Shown in pieces: positions 31,133-39,548 of a stretch of 42,930 bases of DNA. The DNA is from Allochromatium humboldtianum (GTDB taxonomy: Bacteria > Pseudomonadota > Gammaproteobacteria > Chromatiales > Chromatiaceae), in assembly GCF_013385175.1 (NCBI RefSeq), contig NZ_JABZEO010000021.1, positions 1 through 42,930 on the forward strand, given 5' to 3'. Every line of letters starts with the position of its first letter. Position 1 is the first letter of the stretch. The translations under genes and the position numbers were made by a program. Below the pieces are notes generated by a model, which saw only the letters and a list, made by a program, of their open reading frames with translations, had not been told where the DNA came from and did not search any database.

Positions 31133-31144
31133 ATTGTCGACAAT
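31133..31144. promoter_or_regulatory. GntR operator palindrome, site 1
   Basis: ATTGTCGACAAT is a perfect 12-base palindrome upstream of gntR-prpBC. TTGTCGACAA-type boxes are characteristic of FCD-subfamily GntR regulators. It also lies in the divergent spacer before the lipoprotein gene. Confidence 0.7.
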
Positions 31145-31218
31145 AAAGACGGCGATTGCTCTGTTTGAGATCGCTCATAATCGCTAACGGGAACAGTTGA
31201 CTGGGGGAGTTGCGAACG

Positions 31219-31395
31219 ATGAAACGCGCCTTGGCCATTTCATGCACTGCACTACTGATATTCACGGGCTGTGCCAATATGAACAAAACCGAGCAACGGA
31301 TGGTTTCCGGGGCGGCGGTGGGCGGTGTCGTCGCCGGTCCGATCGGGGCCGGTGTCGGAGCCGGTGTTGGCTATGTCGTCGAGAAGTTCGAGTAG
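31219..31395 (+). CDS. Small glycine-zipper lipoprotein
   Basis: 58 residues. MKRALAISCTALLIFTGC is a lipoprotein signal peptide ending in a lipobox (FTGC), so the mature protein would be acylated on that Cys. The rest is short, with a glycine-zipper run (SGAAVGGVVAGPIGAGVGAG) of the kind found in SlyB/osmotically inducible lipoproteins. The ATG at 31219 follows GGGGGAG at a good distance; a TTG three codons earlier is less likely. It is the first of four plus-strand genes and shares its upstream spacer, including the GntR palindrome, with the divergent prp operon. Confidence 0.75.
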   Translation: MKRALAISCTALLIFTGCANMNKTEQRMVSGAAVGGVVAGPIGAGVGAGVGYVVEKFE

Positions 31396-31404
31396 GGCGG
31401 CGTC

Positions 31405-31743
31405 ATGTCGACCCGTGATCCGATGTTCACCGTGCGCAATCTCTTTACCGATCTGCCGACACTCGCCGGCGGTGAGTTCTTCGAGGAACTGGCGGCCTGT
31501 CGGAGCGTGCGCATCGAGCGCATTCTGAGCAGCGATCAGCCGGAGCCTGTGCTCTACGATCAGGAGCAGGACGAGTGGGTCTGTCTGCTCCAGGGTGAGG
31601 CGCGGCTGTGGATCGCAGGTGATGAAGTCGAACTCCGGGCCGGGGATCATTGCCTGATTCCGGCGCATACGCCGCATCGCGTGCTGCGTACCTCGCAGGA
31701 GCCGCCCTGTCTGTGGCTGGCGGTGCATGTTCATCCTCGATGA
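31405..31743 (+). CDS. Cupin-domain protein
   Basis: 112 residues forming one small beta-barrel. The first cupin motif is around DEWVCLLQGEARL and the second around LRAGDHCLIPAHTPHRV, with the two His of AHTPH and possibly Glu of DEW as metal ligands. Single-domain cupins of this size are usually metal-dependent enzymes or sensors; the substrate cannot be told. It starts nine bases after the lipoprotein gene, and its stop overlaps the next start (ATGA), so it is translated in a coupled operon. Confidence 0.8.
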   Translation: MSTRDPMFTVRNLFTDLPTLAGGEFFEELAACRSVRIERILSSDQPEPVLYDQEQDEWVCLLQGEARLWIAGDEVELRAGDHCLIPAHTPHRVLRTSQEPPCLWLAVHVHPR

Positions 31744-32198
31744 GCGATGACCGTGGCGCCTATCTGGTTCGGCTGATCCCTGAGCAATCGGGGCCGGTGC
31801 TCATCGGGCGACTCGGCACCCTCACGCTCGCCGGCGGAGAACTGCTCTATGTCGGCAGTGCGCTGGGGCCGGGCGGGTTGGCGGCGCGCTGTCGTCATCA
31901 TGGGCGACTGGCGGCGCGTCCGCATTGGCATTTGGACTATCTGCGCCCGCACTGTCGGGTGGCGGGCTGCTGGGTTGCACGGGGACTGGAACGGCGCGAG
32001 CATGTCTGGGCACGCGCACTCGCTACGCTGCCGGGCGCCTCCTGGCCTCTGGCGCGCTTCGGGTCGAGCGACTGCGACTGTCCGGCGCATCTGATCCGGC
32101 TGGATCGGGCGCCGGAGACAGCGGCGTTGAGCGTGCTGTTGGGCGTGTCGCTCGTCTGGCGGGCGGCGCCGGATCAGTTCGAGGAGCCTGAACCATGA
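31740..32198 (+). CDS. GIY-YIG-like (DUF123) protein
   Basis: 152 residues. The conserved DUF123 pattern is present: LIGRLGTLTLAGGELLYVGSALGPGGLAARCRHH is the modified GIY-YIG strand pair, followed by RPHWHLDYLRPH, later cysteines (GSSDCDCPAHLI) and a C-terminal strand. DUF123 proteins belong to the GIY-YIG nuclease superfamily but no role is established. The start at ATG 31740 overlaps the cupin stop by ATGA. The frame runs further upstream but inside the cupin gene. Its end overlaps the next gene, again by ATGA. Confidence 0.75.
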   Translation: MSDDRGAYLVRLIPEQSGPVLIGRLGTLTLAGGELLYVGSALGPGGLAARCRHHGRLAARPHWHLDYLRPHCRVAGCWVARGLERREHVWARALATLPGASWPLARFGSSDCDCPAHLIRLDRAPETAALSVLLGVSLVWRAAPDQFEEPEP

Positions 32199-33187
32199 CG
32201 GAGACATCGATGGATATCGCACTGTGGCCGGCGGATGAGGTCAACGCCGAGGCTGAGCCTTCGCCCGGTTTCGAAGGCGAGGGATCGCCTCCGGATGAGA
32301 GAGTGTCCACGCCTGTCGTGGCTGGCGAGTCGGCGGGCAAGCTCGCCGAGCGGCCCGAAGGGTGCGCACCGGCCATCGAGATCATGGCCCCGCTCCAACC
32401 ACCCCGCTCCGTCGCCCTCTACATCGACGGCGACAACCAGTCACCGGCCATCGCGCGCGATCTGCTGGCGAGCGTTCGCCACGATTGGGGGCTGGAGGTC
32501 TCGCGTGTGGTGCTGGCCGGCAATGATCATGGTCACACGGTGCCGCGCTGGCTGACGGCGTTGGCCAATGAGGCGGTGCACGAGGATCGGATCCTGGCGT
32601 TGCGCGTGCAGAGAAAGCCGGAGGCGGCGGATCTGGCCGTGATCCTGGAGCTGGGAGCGAATATGGAGCAGCATCGTCAGGGGCCGGATCTGGTGATGGT
32701 CGTCTCGCGTGACGAGTGGCTGATCGGAGCTGCTGAGGCCGTACGGGCGCGCGGCTGTCGGGTTTGGGTCGCCTATGCCGAGAATGAGGCGGTGGCGGCT
32801 CAAACCCAGTTGCCGACGCTGCTCTTGCCGGCGGTCAATCGCGCCCAGGCCCAGGCCAGAGCGGCAACCGCCAGCCCCAAGACGCCGGTCGAAGGCGTGA
32901 CGCCGACGGTGCCTGCGTCCTCAGTAACGTCTACAGCGGCTGCACCAAGGGTGAAACCAAAAGAGGCAGCACCGCCCAATCAATCGACACCATCGCACAA
33001 GGCGCTGCTTGCTCAGGTACGTGCACAGTGCAAGGTACAGCCGGGCGGCGGGTATCTGGCGACGGAGGTCGGACAGGCGCTCTACACGCTGGGCCTGACC
33101 GACAAGGCGGCGCGGAACCGGTTTCTGAAGGCTGTTACGGACTTGCGGGAAGTCGGGGCAGGAGGCGCTAAACGACTGATGTTCTGA
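32195..33187 (+). CDS. NYN-domain (LabA/DUF88, PIN-like) protein with C-terminal winged-helix-like region
   Basis: 330 residues. After a 70-residue acidic, probably disordered N-terminus comes a NYN domain (about 70-205): SVALYIDGDNQSP gives the first metal-binding Asp residues, EAADLAVILELG the second, and LVMVVSRDEWLIGA the third. NYN domains are PIN-like and often act as ribonucleases. A Pro/Ala/Thr linker leads to a C-terminal 60-residue helical part (HKALLAQVRAQC ... ATEVGQALYTLG ... AARNRFLKAV) resembling the OST-HTH/winged-helix modules paired with NYN domains. It starts by ATGA overlap with the DUF123 gene and is the last gene of the block, convergent with prpE. Confidence 0.75.
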   Translation: MTETSMDIALWPADEVNAEAEPSPGFEGEGSPPDERVSTPVVAGESAGKLAERPEGCAPAIEIMAPLQPPRSVALYIDGDNQSPAIARDLLASVRHDWGLEVSRVVLAGNDHGHTVPRWLTALANEAVHEDRILALRVQRKPEAADLAVILELGANMEQHRQGPDLVMVVSRDEWLIGAAEAVRARGCRVWVAYAENEAVAAQTQLPTLLLPAVNRAQAQARAATASPKTPVEGVTPTVPASSVTSTAAAPRVKPKEAAPPNQSTPSHKALLAQVRAQCKVQPGGGYLATEVGQALYTLGLTDKAARNRFLKAVTDLREVGAGGAKRLMF

Positions 33188-33216
33188 CCCAAGCCATTGA
33201 GCATGATGAGCCGTTC

Positions 33217-33286
33217 TGATCGCGCAAGGCTGCTTCCCCGCGCTCCTGCGCTCTGAGGCGCAAGAGACGCGGGGACAGCGCGATCA
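33217..33286. terminator. Large bidirectional hairpin between the NYN gene and prpE
   Basis: Outer arms TGATCGCGC (33217-33225) and GCGCGATCA (33278-33286), inner arms CCCCGCG (33236-33242) and CGCGGGG (33268-33274), and a further TGCGC/GCGCA pair near the tip. It overlaps the prpE stop codon. There is no T-run, but the stem is strong and lies between convergent genes. Confidence 0.65.
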
Positions 33287-35176
33287 ATGCTTGGCGTACC
33301 CGATGGCTTCCAGCGCCTTCTGGATCTCATCCAGGATGGCCGGATCGTCAATGGTCGCCGGCAGGTTGTAGTTCTTGCCGTCGGCGATGGCCTTCATGGT
33401 GCCGCGCAGGATCTTGCCCGAGCGGGTCTTGGGCAGACGATCGACGATGGCCACCATCTTGAAGGCCGCGACCGGGCCGATCTGATCGCGCACCAGATCG
33501 ACCAGCTCCTTGATCAGCATCTTCTTGTCGCGCTCGACACCCGATTTGAGCACCACCAGTCCCACTGGCAGCTCGCCCTTGAGCTGATCCGCCGCGCCGA
33601 TGACGGCGCACTCGGCGACATCCGGATGCGAGGCCAGCGCCGCTTCCATGCCGCCTGTCGACAATCGATGCCCGGCGACATTGATGATGTCGTCGATGCG
33701 GCTCATGACGAAGATGTAGCCGTCTTCGTCCATGTAGCCGGCATCCCCGGTCAGATAGTAGCCGGGCTGGGTCGAGAGATAGGACTGCACGAAACGCGCG
33801 TCATTGCCCCAGAGCGTTTGCAGACAGCCGGGCGGCATCGGCAGCTTGATCAGGATGCGCCCGATGTCGCCCGGATTGACCGGCTCGCCCTCGTCGTCGA
33901 GCACACGCACATCGTAACCGGGCACGGCGCGGGTCGGCGAGCCGGGCTTAACCGGCAGCGGCTCGATGCCCAGACAGTTGGCGGCGATGGCCCAGCCGGT
34001 CTCGGTCTGCCACCAGTGGTCGATCACGGGCACGCCGAGCGTGCGCTGCGCCCATTCGAGCGTGTCCGGGTCGCAGCGCTCACCGGCCAGGAAGAGCGAA
34101 CGGAAGCGCCCGAGATCATAGCGCTTGAGATGTTCGGCCCTGGGATCCTCGCGCTTGATGGCGCGGAAAGCAGTGGGCGCGGTGAAGAGCACCGAGACCT
34201 GATGCTCCTGGATCACGCGCCAGAAGGCGCCGGCATCCGGGGTGCCGACCGGCTTGCCCTCGTAGACGATGGTGGTGCAGCCCGCCAGCAGCGGCGCATA
34301 GACGATATAGGAATGTCCGACCACCCAGCCGACGTCCGAGGCGGCCCAGAAGACCTCGCCCGGCTCGACGTTGTAGATATGGCGCATGCTCCAGGCCAGG
34401 GCAACCGCATGACCGCCGTTGTCGCGCACCACGCCCTTGGGCTGACCCGTGGTGCCCGAGGTGTAGAGGATGTAGAGCGGGTCCGTGGCCTCGACCGGGA
34501 CGCAGTCGGCGGGTTCGGCGTCGGCCATGGCCTCCGACCAGCTCAGGTCGCGCCCCTCGATCAGCACGCCCAGCTCCTGCGGGCGTTGCAGGATGACGCA
34601 GTGTTCCGGTTTGTGCGCAGCCTGATCGATGGCCGAGTCCAGCAACGGTTTGTAGTGGACGATGCGGTTGGTCTCGATGCCGCACGAGCCGGCGACCATG
34701 ACCCTGGGTTTGGCGTCGTCGATGCGGGTGGCCAGCTCATGCGCCGAAAAGCCGCCGAAGACCACCGAATGGATGGCGCCGATGCGTGCGCAACCGAGCA
34801 TGGCCACCAGCGCCTCGGGAACCATCGGCATATAGATGATGACCCGATCGCCCTTCTCGACGCCGAGCGACTTCAGCACCCCGGCGAAGCGCGCGACCTG
34901 ATCCTGCAACTCGGCATAGGTGATGACGGTCTTGGAATCCGTCACCGGGCTGTCGTGGATGATGGCCGGCTGATCGCCGCGTCCAGCCTTCACATGACGG
35001 TCGACGGCGTTGTAACAGGTATTGAGTCGGCCACCCTTGAACCAGCGGTAGAAGGGCGGATTGGAATCGTCCAGCACCTGGTCCCAGGGTCGATCCCAGT
35101 CGATCAGCCCGGCGGCCTCGGCCCAGAAGGCCGACGGATCCTGCATCGAGCGGTCATAGAGGGTTTGGTAGCCCAT
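33284..35176 (-). CDS. prpE: Propionyl-CoA synthetase
   Basis: 630 residues, full length. It is an AMP-forming acyl-CoA synthetase that activates propionate, feeding the methylcitrate cycle. Family motifs are YTSGTTGQPKG (phosphate loop), a WWQTETGW block, YYLTGDAGYMDEDGY, and the C-terminal acetylatable lysine in PKTRSGKILRG. The GMEAALASHPDV and HRLSTGG segments and the length are those of PrpE rather than Acs. The ATG follows GGAG by eight bases. It is on the same strand as gntR-prpBC but separated from it by a four-gene plus-strand block, so it needs its own promoter. A palindromic repeat lies between it and hemL. Confidence 0.93.
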   Translation of the reverse strand: MGYQTLYDRSMQDPSAFWAEAAGLIDWDRPWDQVLDDSNPPFYRWFKGGRLNTCYNAVDRHVKAGRGDQPAIIHDSPVTDSKTVITYAELQDQVARFAGVLKSLGVEKGDRVIIYMPMVPEALVAMLGCARIGAIHSVVFGGFSAHELATRIDDAKPRVMVAGSCGIETNRIVHYKPLLDSAIDQAAHKPEHCVILQRPQELGVLIEGRDLSWSEAMADAEPADCVPVEATDPLYILYTSGTTGQPKGVVRDNGGHAVALAWSMRHIYNVEPGEVFWAASDVGWVVGHSYIVYAPLLAGCTTIVYEGKPVGTPDAGAFWRVIQEHQVSVLFTAPTAFRAIKREDPRAEHLKRYDLGRFRSLFLAGERCDPDTLEWAQRTLGVPVIDHWWQTETGWAIAANCLGIEPLPVKPGSPTRAVPGYDVRVLDDEGEPVNPGDIGRILIKLPMPPGCLQTLWGNDARFVQSYLSTQPGYYLTGDAGYMDEDGYIFVMSRIDDIINVAGHRLSTGGMEAALASHPDVAECAVIGAADQLKGELPVGLVVLKSGVERDKKMLIKELVDLVRDQIGPVAAFKMVAIVDRLPKTRSGKILRGTMKAIADGKNYNLPATIDDPAILDEIQKALEAIGYAKH

Positions 35177-35271
35177 TTGTCGTTCTCCGATGGTGGTGTG
35201 GCGGTTGTGGGCGATCTCCGGGAATGGCGTATCCCTAGCTCACCTTCGTAGCATTCGGCGGATGAGGTGGA

Positions 35272-35359
35272 AATAGACAGGATTAACAGGATGTTTCAAG
35301 ATGGACAGGATTTGGACGGTCCCAAAAAATCCTGTGAAATCCTGTCAACCCTGTCTATT
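35272..35359. repeat. Intergenic palindromic repeat
   Basis: Outer arms AATAGACAGGATTAACAGG and, on the other side, the near-complement CCTGTCAACCCTGTCTATT, with further AGGATTT/AAATCCT pairs inside. It is built of AACAGGATT-like units. It sits directly after the hemL stop and could act as its terminator. Its look, an AT-rich island in GC-rich DNA, is that of a dispersed repeat. Confidence 0.75.
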
Positions 35360-35362
35360 GAT

Positions 35363-36649
35363 TCAGCCGGCGGCGATGGCCGCGAAGGTGTCGGCGGCCG
35401 CGTCGAGCGTCGCTTGGATGTGCTCATCCGTATGCATGATGGAGACGAAGCCTGCCTCGAACGCCGAGGGCGCCAGATAGACGCCGCGCTCCAGCATGCC
35501 GTGGAAGAAGGCCTTGAACTGATCCTGATTGCAGGCGGTGGCCTGCTCGTAGTTCGTCACCTGCTGATCGGTGAAGAAGATCCCGAACATGCCGCCGGCC
35601 TGATTGGTGGTCAGCGCAATGCCCGCCGCCGCCGCACGCTCCTTGAGGCCGGTCATCAGAGTCGTCACCTTGGCCGACAGCTGATCGTAGAAACCGGGTG
35701 CCGAGATCAGCTCCAGGGTCTTGAGACCGGCGGCCATGGCGATCGGGTTGCCCGACAGGGTGCCGGCCTGATAGACCGGGCCGAGCGGCGACAGACGCGA
35801 CATGATCTCCTGCTTGCCGCCGAAGGCGCCGACCGGCATCCCGCCGCCGATGACCTTGCCGAGCGCGGTCAGGTCGGGCTTGATGCCGAAATGCGCCTGA
35901 GCGCCGCCGAGCGCGACGCGGAAGCCGGTCATGACTTCGTCGAAGATGAGCACCGAACCGTACTGGTCGCAGACCTCGCGCAGACCTTCCAGGAAGCCCG
36001 GCACCGGCGGGATGCAGTTCATGTTGCCGGCGACCGGCTCGACGATGATGCAGGCGATCTCGGAGCCGATCTCGGCGAAGGTCTCGCGCACCTGAGCCAA
36101 ATCGTTGTAACGCAGGGTGATGGTCAGTTCAGCCAGCGGCGCCGGGACGCCGGGCGAGCTGGGTTCACCGAAGGTCAGGGCGCCAGAGCCGGCCTTGACC
36201 AGCAGCGAGTCGGCGTGCCCGTGGTAGCAGCCCTCGAACTTGACGATCTTGTCGCGCCCGGTATAGCCGCGTGCCAGACGCAGCGCGCTCATGGTCGCCT
36301 CGGTGCCCGAGCTGACCATGCGCACCATGTCCATGCTCGGCACCAGCTCGCAGACCTTGTCGGCCATGACGGTCTCGAGTTCGGTCGGCGCGCCGAACGA
36401 CAGCCCCTTGTCGAGCCGCTCGCGCACGGCGGCCAGCACCTCGGGGTGGGCGTGACCGAGGATCATCGGACCCCAGGAGCCGACATAGTCGATATAACGC
36501 TTGCCGTCGGCATCGATGGCATGGGGACCGGAGGCGCTCTCGAAGAACACCGGGTCGCCGCCCACTCCGCGGAACGCCCGCACCGGCGAGTTGACGCCGC
36601 CGGGGATGTGACGCTGCGCGGCGGCGAAGAGGTCGTGGGATCGGCTCAT
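35363..36649 (-). CDS. hemL: Glutamate-1-semialdehyde 2,1-aminomutase
   Basis: 428 residues, full length. A PLP-dependent enzyme that converts glutamate-1-semialdehyde to 5-aminolevulinate in the C5 haem/bacteriochlorophyll route. Motifs: [10 protein letters not shown] at the N-terminus, [25 protein letters not shown], the PLP lysine in [17 protein letters not shown], and [10 protein letters not shown]. The ATG at 36649 has a strong AAGGAG site inside the end of thiE and starts one base after the thiE stop, so thiD-thiE-hemL is one transcript. Confidence 0.96.
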   Translation of the reverse strand: MSRSHDLFAAAQRHIPGGVNSPVRAFRGVGGDPVFFESASGPHAIDADGKRYIDYVGSWGPMILGHAHPEVLAAVRERLDKGLSFGAPTELETVMADKVCELVPSMDMVRMVSSGTEATMSALRLARGYTGRDKIVKFEGCYHGHADSLLVKAGSGALTFGEPSSPGVPAPLAELTITLRYNDLAQVRETFAEIGSEIACIIVEPVAGNMNCIPPVPGFLEGLREVCDQYGSVLIFDEVMTGFRVALGGAQAHFGIKPDLTALGKVIGGGMPVGAFGGKQEIMSRLSPLGPVYQAGTLSGNPIAMAAGLKTLELISAPGFYDQLSAKVTTLMTGLKERAAAAGIALTTNQAGGMFGIFFTDQQVTNYEQATACNQDQFKAFFHGMLERGVYLAPSAFEAGFVSIMHTDEHIQATLDAAADTFAAIAAG

Positions 36650-36650
36650 C

Positions 36651-37289
36651 TCAATGGGTCTCCTTCGGAAACAGGTTGGTATAGGCACGGGCGGCGGCGG
36701 TGATGTCGGCTTGGGCGAAGACGCCCGTGACGACCGCGAGCATATCGGCCCCCGCCGCGATCAAAGACCCGCCATTGTGTGGCGTGATGCCGCCGATCGC
36801 AACCAATGGCAACGCGACCCGCCGGCGGGCCTCGGTCAGCAGGCCGGGATCGGGGCGCACGGCCTTGGGTTTGGTCGTCGAGGGGAAGAAGCTGCCGAAG
36901 GCGACGTAACTCGCGCCGGCGGCTGCGGCGGCCTCGGCCAGTGCGAGCTGGTCGTAGCAGGAGACGCCGATGATGGCGGTCTCGCCGAGCCGTTCACGTG
37001 CGGCGCGCGGGTCCGGGTCGTCGCGACCGAGATGCACGCCGTCGGCTCCCAGTTCGACCGCCAGATCGAGATCGTCATTGACGATGAGCGGCACGCCGGC
37101 GACGCGGCAACGGGCGAGCAGGGCGGCGGCGCGAAGGCGGCGCTCGTCGCGCCCGTGGGTCTTGTCGCGATACTGGATCACACGCGCCCCGCCGGCGATG
37201 GCCGCATCGACCTGATCGACGAGCGTCGCGATCGTCAGCGGCGCATCGGGCGTGATGGCATAAAGACCTCGGAGAGATGTGTTCGACAT
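36651..37289 (-). CDS. thiE: Thiamine-phosphate synthase
   Basis: 212 residues. Joins HMP pyrophosphate and the thiazole phosphate to thiamine phosphate. TIM-barrel motifs are visible: [62 protein letters not shown] and [10 protein letters not shown]. The start at 37289 places [14 protein letters not shown] at the family N-terminus. A TTG at 37325 overlapping the thiD stop (TTGA) is an alternative. It lies between thiD and hemL in one operon. Confidence 0.94.
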   Translation of the reverse strand: MSNTSLRGLYAITPDAPLTIATLVDQVDAAIAGGARVIQYRDKTHGRDERRLRAAALLARCRVAGVPLIVNDDLDLAVELGADGVHLGRDDPDPRAARERLGETAIIGVSCYDQLALAEAAAAAGASYVAFGSFFPSTTKPKAVRPDPGLLTEARRRVALPLVAIGGITPHNGGSLIAAGADMLAVVTGVFAQADITAAARAYTNLFPKETH

Positions 37290-37321
37290 GCGACTGTTTC
37301 GATTGTGTTGATTCTGTGTGT

Positions 37322-38140
37322 TCAATCGGCCGACGCTTGGCTATAGAGCCGGTTGGGCGTCAGTTGACAGCGCCCCGTGCGCAAGGCCCGTTCGAGCGCC
37401 GTCCAGGTATAGGCCTGAGCCGACTCGACCGCCTGAACCAGCGTCATCCCATGCGTCAGACGCGCGGCGATGGCACTGGCCAGGGTACAGCCCGAGCCGT
37501 GGTACTCGCCGGGCAGACGCGGCCAGTCCCAGGCGTGGCGCTCGCCGTCCGAACCGAAGAGCCGGTTGGTGACAGCCTCGGTCGCGTCATGGGTGCCGGT
37601 GATCAGTACCCAGGGCGCGCCGGCCGCGAGCAGACGCTCGGCACAGTCTTCGGGCGCATCGGCGCCGGTCAGGGCGCGCGCCTCGGGCAGATTGGGCGTG
37701 ACCAGCGTGCAATGCGGAATGAGCGCCTCACGCACGGCCTCGCGCAACGCGGCATCGGCGACCGACTGGCCGGCACCTGTCGCCAGTACCGTATCCAGTA
37801 CGACCGGAACGCGCGCACGCTCAGCCGTTGCGAGCGTGTCGATGAATCGGGCCAGCATCCGGGCGATGTCGGCGCCGCCGATCAGACCGATCTTGAGCGC
37901 GCTGGGCGGACTGTCGCTCAGCAGGCGTCGGCAGTGCGCCTCGATCTGCTCCGGCGGTTGCGGATGGAGCCGAGCCAGCCCGCAGGTATCCTGCTCGGTC
38001 AGCGCCGTGATCACGGTCAGCGGAAAAGCGCGCGCTGCCTGCACCGCCTCGGCATCGGCGAGGATGCCGGCCCCGCCGCTCGGATCATGCCCGCCGATGC
38101 AGAGCACCAGCGGTCGATCGGGTCGTTGGGTCTCCGTCAT
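37322..38140 (-). CDS. thiD: Hydroxymethylpyrimidine/phosphomethylpyrimidine kinase
   Basis: 272 residues. Phosphorylates HMP and HMP-P in thiamine synthesis. Ribokinase-fold features: GGHDPSGGAGILAD at the substrate end, TALTEQDTCGL, KIGLIGG, VVLDTVLATGAG, TPNLPEA and the anion-hole motif GSGCTLASAIA. It is the first gene of thiD-thiE-hemL and is divergent from the rubredoxin gene. No TPP riboswitch core could be found in the 138-base spacer. Confidence 0.94.
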   Translation of the reverse strand: MTETQRPDRPLVLCIGGHDPSGGAGILADAEAVQAARAFPLTVITALTEQDTCGLARLHPQPPEQIEAHCRRLLSDSPPSALKIGLIGGADIARMLARFIDTLATAERARVPVVLDTVLATGAGQSVADAALREAVREALIPHCTLVTPNLPEARALTGADAPEDCAERLLAAGAPWVLITGTHDATEAVTNRLFGSDGERHAWDWPRLPGEYHGSGCTLASAIAARLTHGMTLVQAVESAQAYTWTALERALRTGRCQLTPNRLYSQASAD

Positions 38141-38278
38141 GGCGTACCCCAGGCATCCGCCGTCGCTTGAACTGCTCGGCCATGCCCCGATTCTGTCCGC
38201 CAGATCATCGGGCGCTTCGCCGGCCTATCGGTCGGGCAGGCGCCGAATTTACCCAGACTCAGGAAGCTGTAACCGTAC

Positions 38279-38443
38279 ATGAATACCTATCAATGTCTCG
38301 TTTGCGGGCTGATCTACGATGAAGCCCAGGGCTGGCCGGATGACGGTATCGCGCCCGGCACCAAATGGGAAGACGTCCCATCTGACTGGAAGTGTCCCGA
38401 ATGCGGCGTCGGCAAGGACGATTTCGAGATGGTCAGGCTCTGA
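38279..38443 (+). CDS. Rubredoxin
   Basis: 54 residues, the standard rubredoxin length. The four iron ligands are CLVCG near the start and CPECG near the end, with the conserved [17 protein letters not shown] and [11 protein letters not shown] between them. It is a small cytosolic one-electron carrier holding a single Fe(Cys)4 site. Rubredoxin next to the thiamine/hemL genes is a recurring arrangement in gammaproteobacteria. The upstream AGGA is rather far from the ATG. It is divergent from thiD. Confidence 0.95.
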   Translation: MNTYQCLVCGLIYDEAQGWPDDGIAPGTKWEDVPSDWKCPECGVGKDDFEMVRL

Positions 38444-38537
38444 GCCGACTCGACGGTGACGACGGCACGGGGCCATGGCATGGCGAGCTTGGAGACCACG
38501 CCGGTCAAGTCGTTTTTTCTCGACTACACTCCTTGGC

Positions 38538-39053
38538 ATGGACGCCATCACATCTCCCACTCGGGTTCTGGAGACTGGCCTCGACCATGATCTGGCCAGA
38601 CTCGCCAGGCGTTATTGCGAACTCATCGAGACACGCGCGACGAAGCGCGGTGTCTGGCTGGCGCGGATCGCCGAGTTGCTGCCGCGACTACATGCCGGCG
38701 TCAGCTCGCTCGTCACCGCGAAGCCGCCGCCCGGCGATCGGCCGGAGCCTGTCGATCTGGACGCGCGTTTCGAGCTCTTCAGCCAACTACGCGACCTGCT
38801 GGCCGACTGCGACCCCTACTGGCTCGAATTCGACTCGGTGGCCGACGGCATGACCGCCATGACCGGCAGCCTCGCCGACGATCTCACCGACATCTATTGC
38901 GAGCTCAAGCAGGGTCTGACGCTCTTCGAGTTGGACCCGGACCGTGCGGTCACGGCCTGGGCGTTGGGCTACAGGCAGCATTGGGGACAGCACTTGGTCG
39001 ATGCCGAACGCCATCTGGCCATGCTCCAATCACAATCACGGCTCGATCTCTAA
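38538..39053 (+). CDS. DUF5063-like protein
   Basis: 171 residues, predicted soluble and mostly helical, acidic, with no signal peptide. Recognisable blocks are RLARRYCELIETR, LLPRLHAGVSSL, DPYWLEFDS, GSLADDLTDIYCELKQGLTLF and WALGYRQHWGQHLVDAERHL. The layout (aromatic/Asp-rich middle, DxxxIYxELKxGL, final HWGxHLVDA helix) fits the uncharacterised DUF5063 family, a name given from memory. No activity can be assigned. The chosen ATG at 38538 drops an Arg-rich upstream extension. It lies between rubredoxin and an A-type Fe-S carrier. Confidence 0.6.
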   Translation: MDAITSPTRVLETGLDHDLARLARRYCELIETRATKRGVWLARIAELLPRLHAGVSSLVTAKPPPGDRPEPVDLDARFELFSQLRDLLADCDPYWLEFDSVADGMTAMTGSLADDLTDIYCELKQGLTLFELDPDRAVTAWALGYRQHWGQHLVDAERHLAMLQSQSRLDL

Positions 39054-39160
39054 TACCGTGCATTTTACGCTGGCATTCCCAGTCGGCTTTCTGCTACGCT
39101 CCCGCGCTGATTTTTTGCGTGATATGCACGTATTTTCGAGTTTTCGAGAGGATTCCACCC

Positions 39161-39526
39161 ATGTCCCTGGCGATCACCGAAGCGGACCTGACACTGACCG
39201 GGCCGGCTCAGGCCAAGATGAGCGATCTGTTCCAGCAGGTCGACGACAGCGTGCAGGGCGTGCGCGTCTTCGCCACTGCCGGCGGCTGTAGTGGCGTCAG
39301 CTTCGGCATGACCTTCACCGACGTCATCAACGAGGACGACGGCGTTCTGTCCTTCGACGGCTTCAAGGTCGTCGTCGACGACGGCACGCTCGAATATCTG
39401 CGCGGCGTCGAGATCGATTTCGTCGATCAGGGCGACGGCAACGCCACCTTCATCTTCAACAACCTGCCCCAGATGGGCGGCGGCTGCGGCAGTTGCGGCT
39501 CGTCCTCGGGCGGCGGTTGCTCCTGA
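39161..39526 (+). CDS. IscA/HesB-type Fe-S carrier with unusual Cys/Gly/Ser tail
   Basis: 121 residues. The core matches A-type carriers: [16 protein letters not shown], the first cysteine in [12 protein letters not shown], then [19 protein letters not shown] and FIFNNL. Where ErpA/IscA end in CGCGxSF, this one ends [16 protein letters not shown], giving CxxC plus a third tail Cys. A carrier or binding role for Fe-S clusters or iron is expected from the family; the tail may change ligand geometry. The ATG has GAGAGGA eight bases upstream. It is 22 bases before argC and may share its transcript. Confidence 0.8.
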   Translation: MSLAITEADLTLTGPAQAKMSDLFQQVDDSVQGVRVFATAGGCSGVSFGMTFTDVINEDDGVLSFDGFKVVVDDGTLEYLRGVEIDFVDQGDGNATFIFNNLPQMGGGCGSCGSSSGGGCS

Positions 39527-39548
39527 TCGACAGCGGAGTCCTTCGCGC

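Noticed and set aside
33287-35251. Plus-strand 654-codon open frame opposite prpE
   Set aside because: It is the complement of a full-length conserved prpE.
38141-38278. TPP riboswitch upstream of thiD
   Set aside because: The conserved CTGAGA and GAACCTGAT elements are not present in the spacer.
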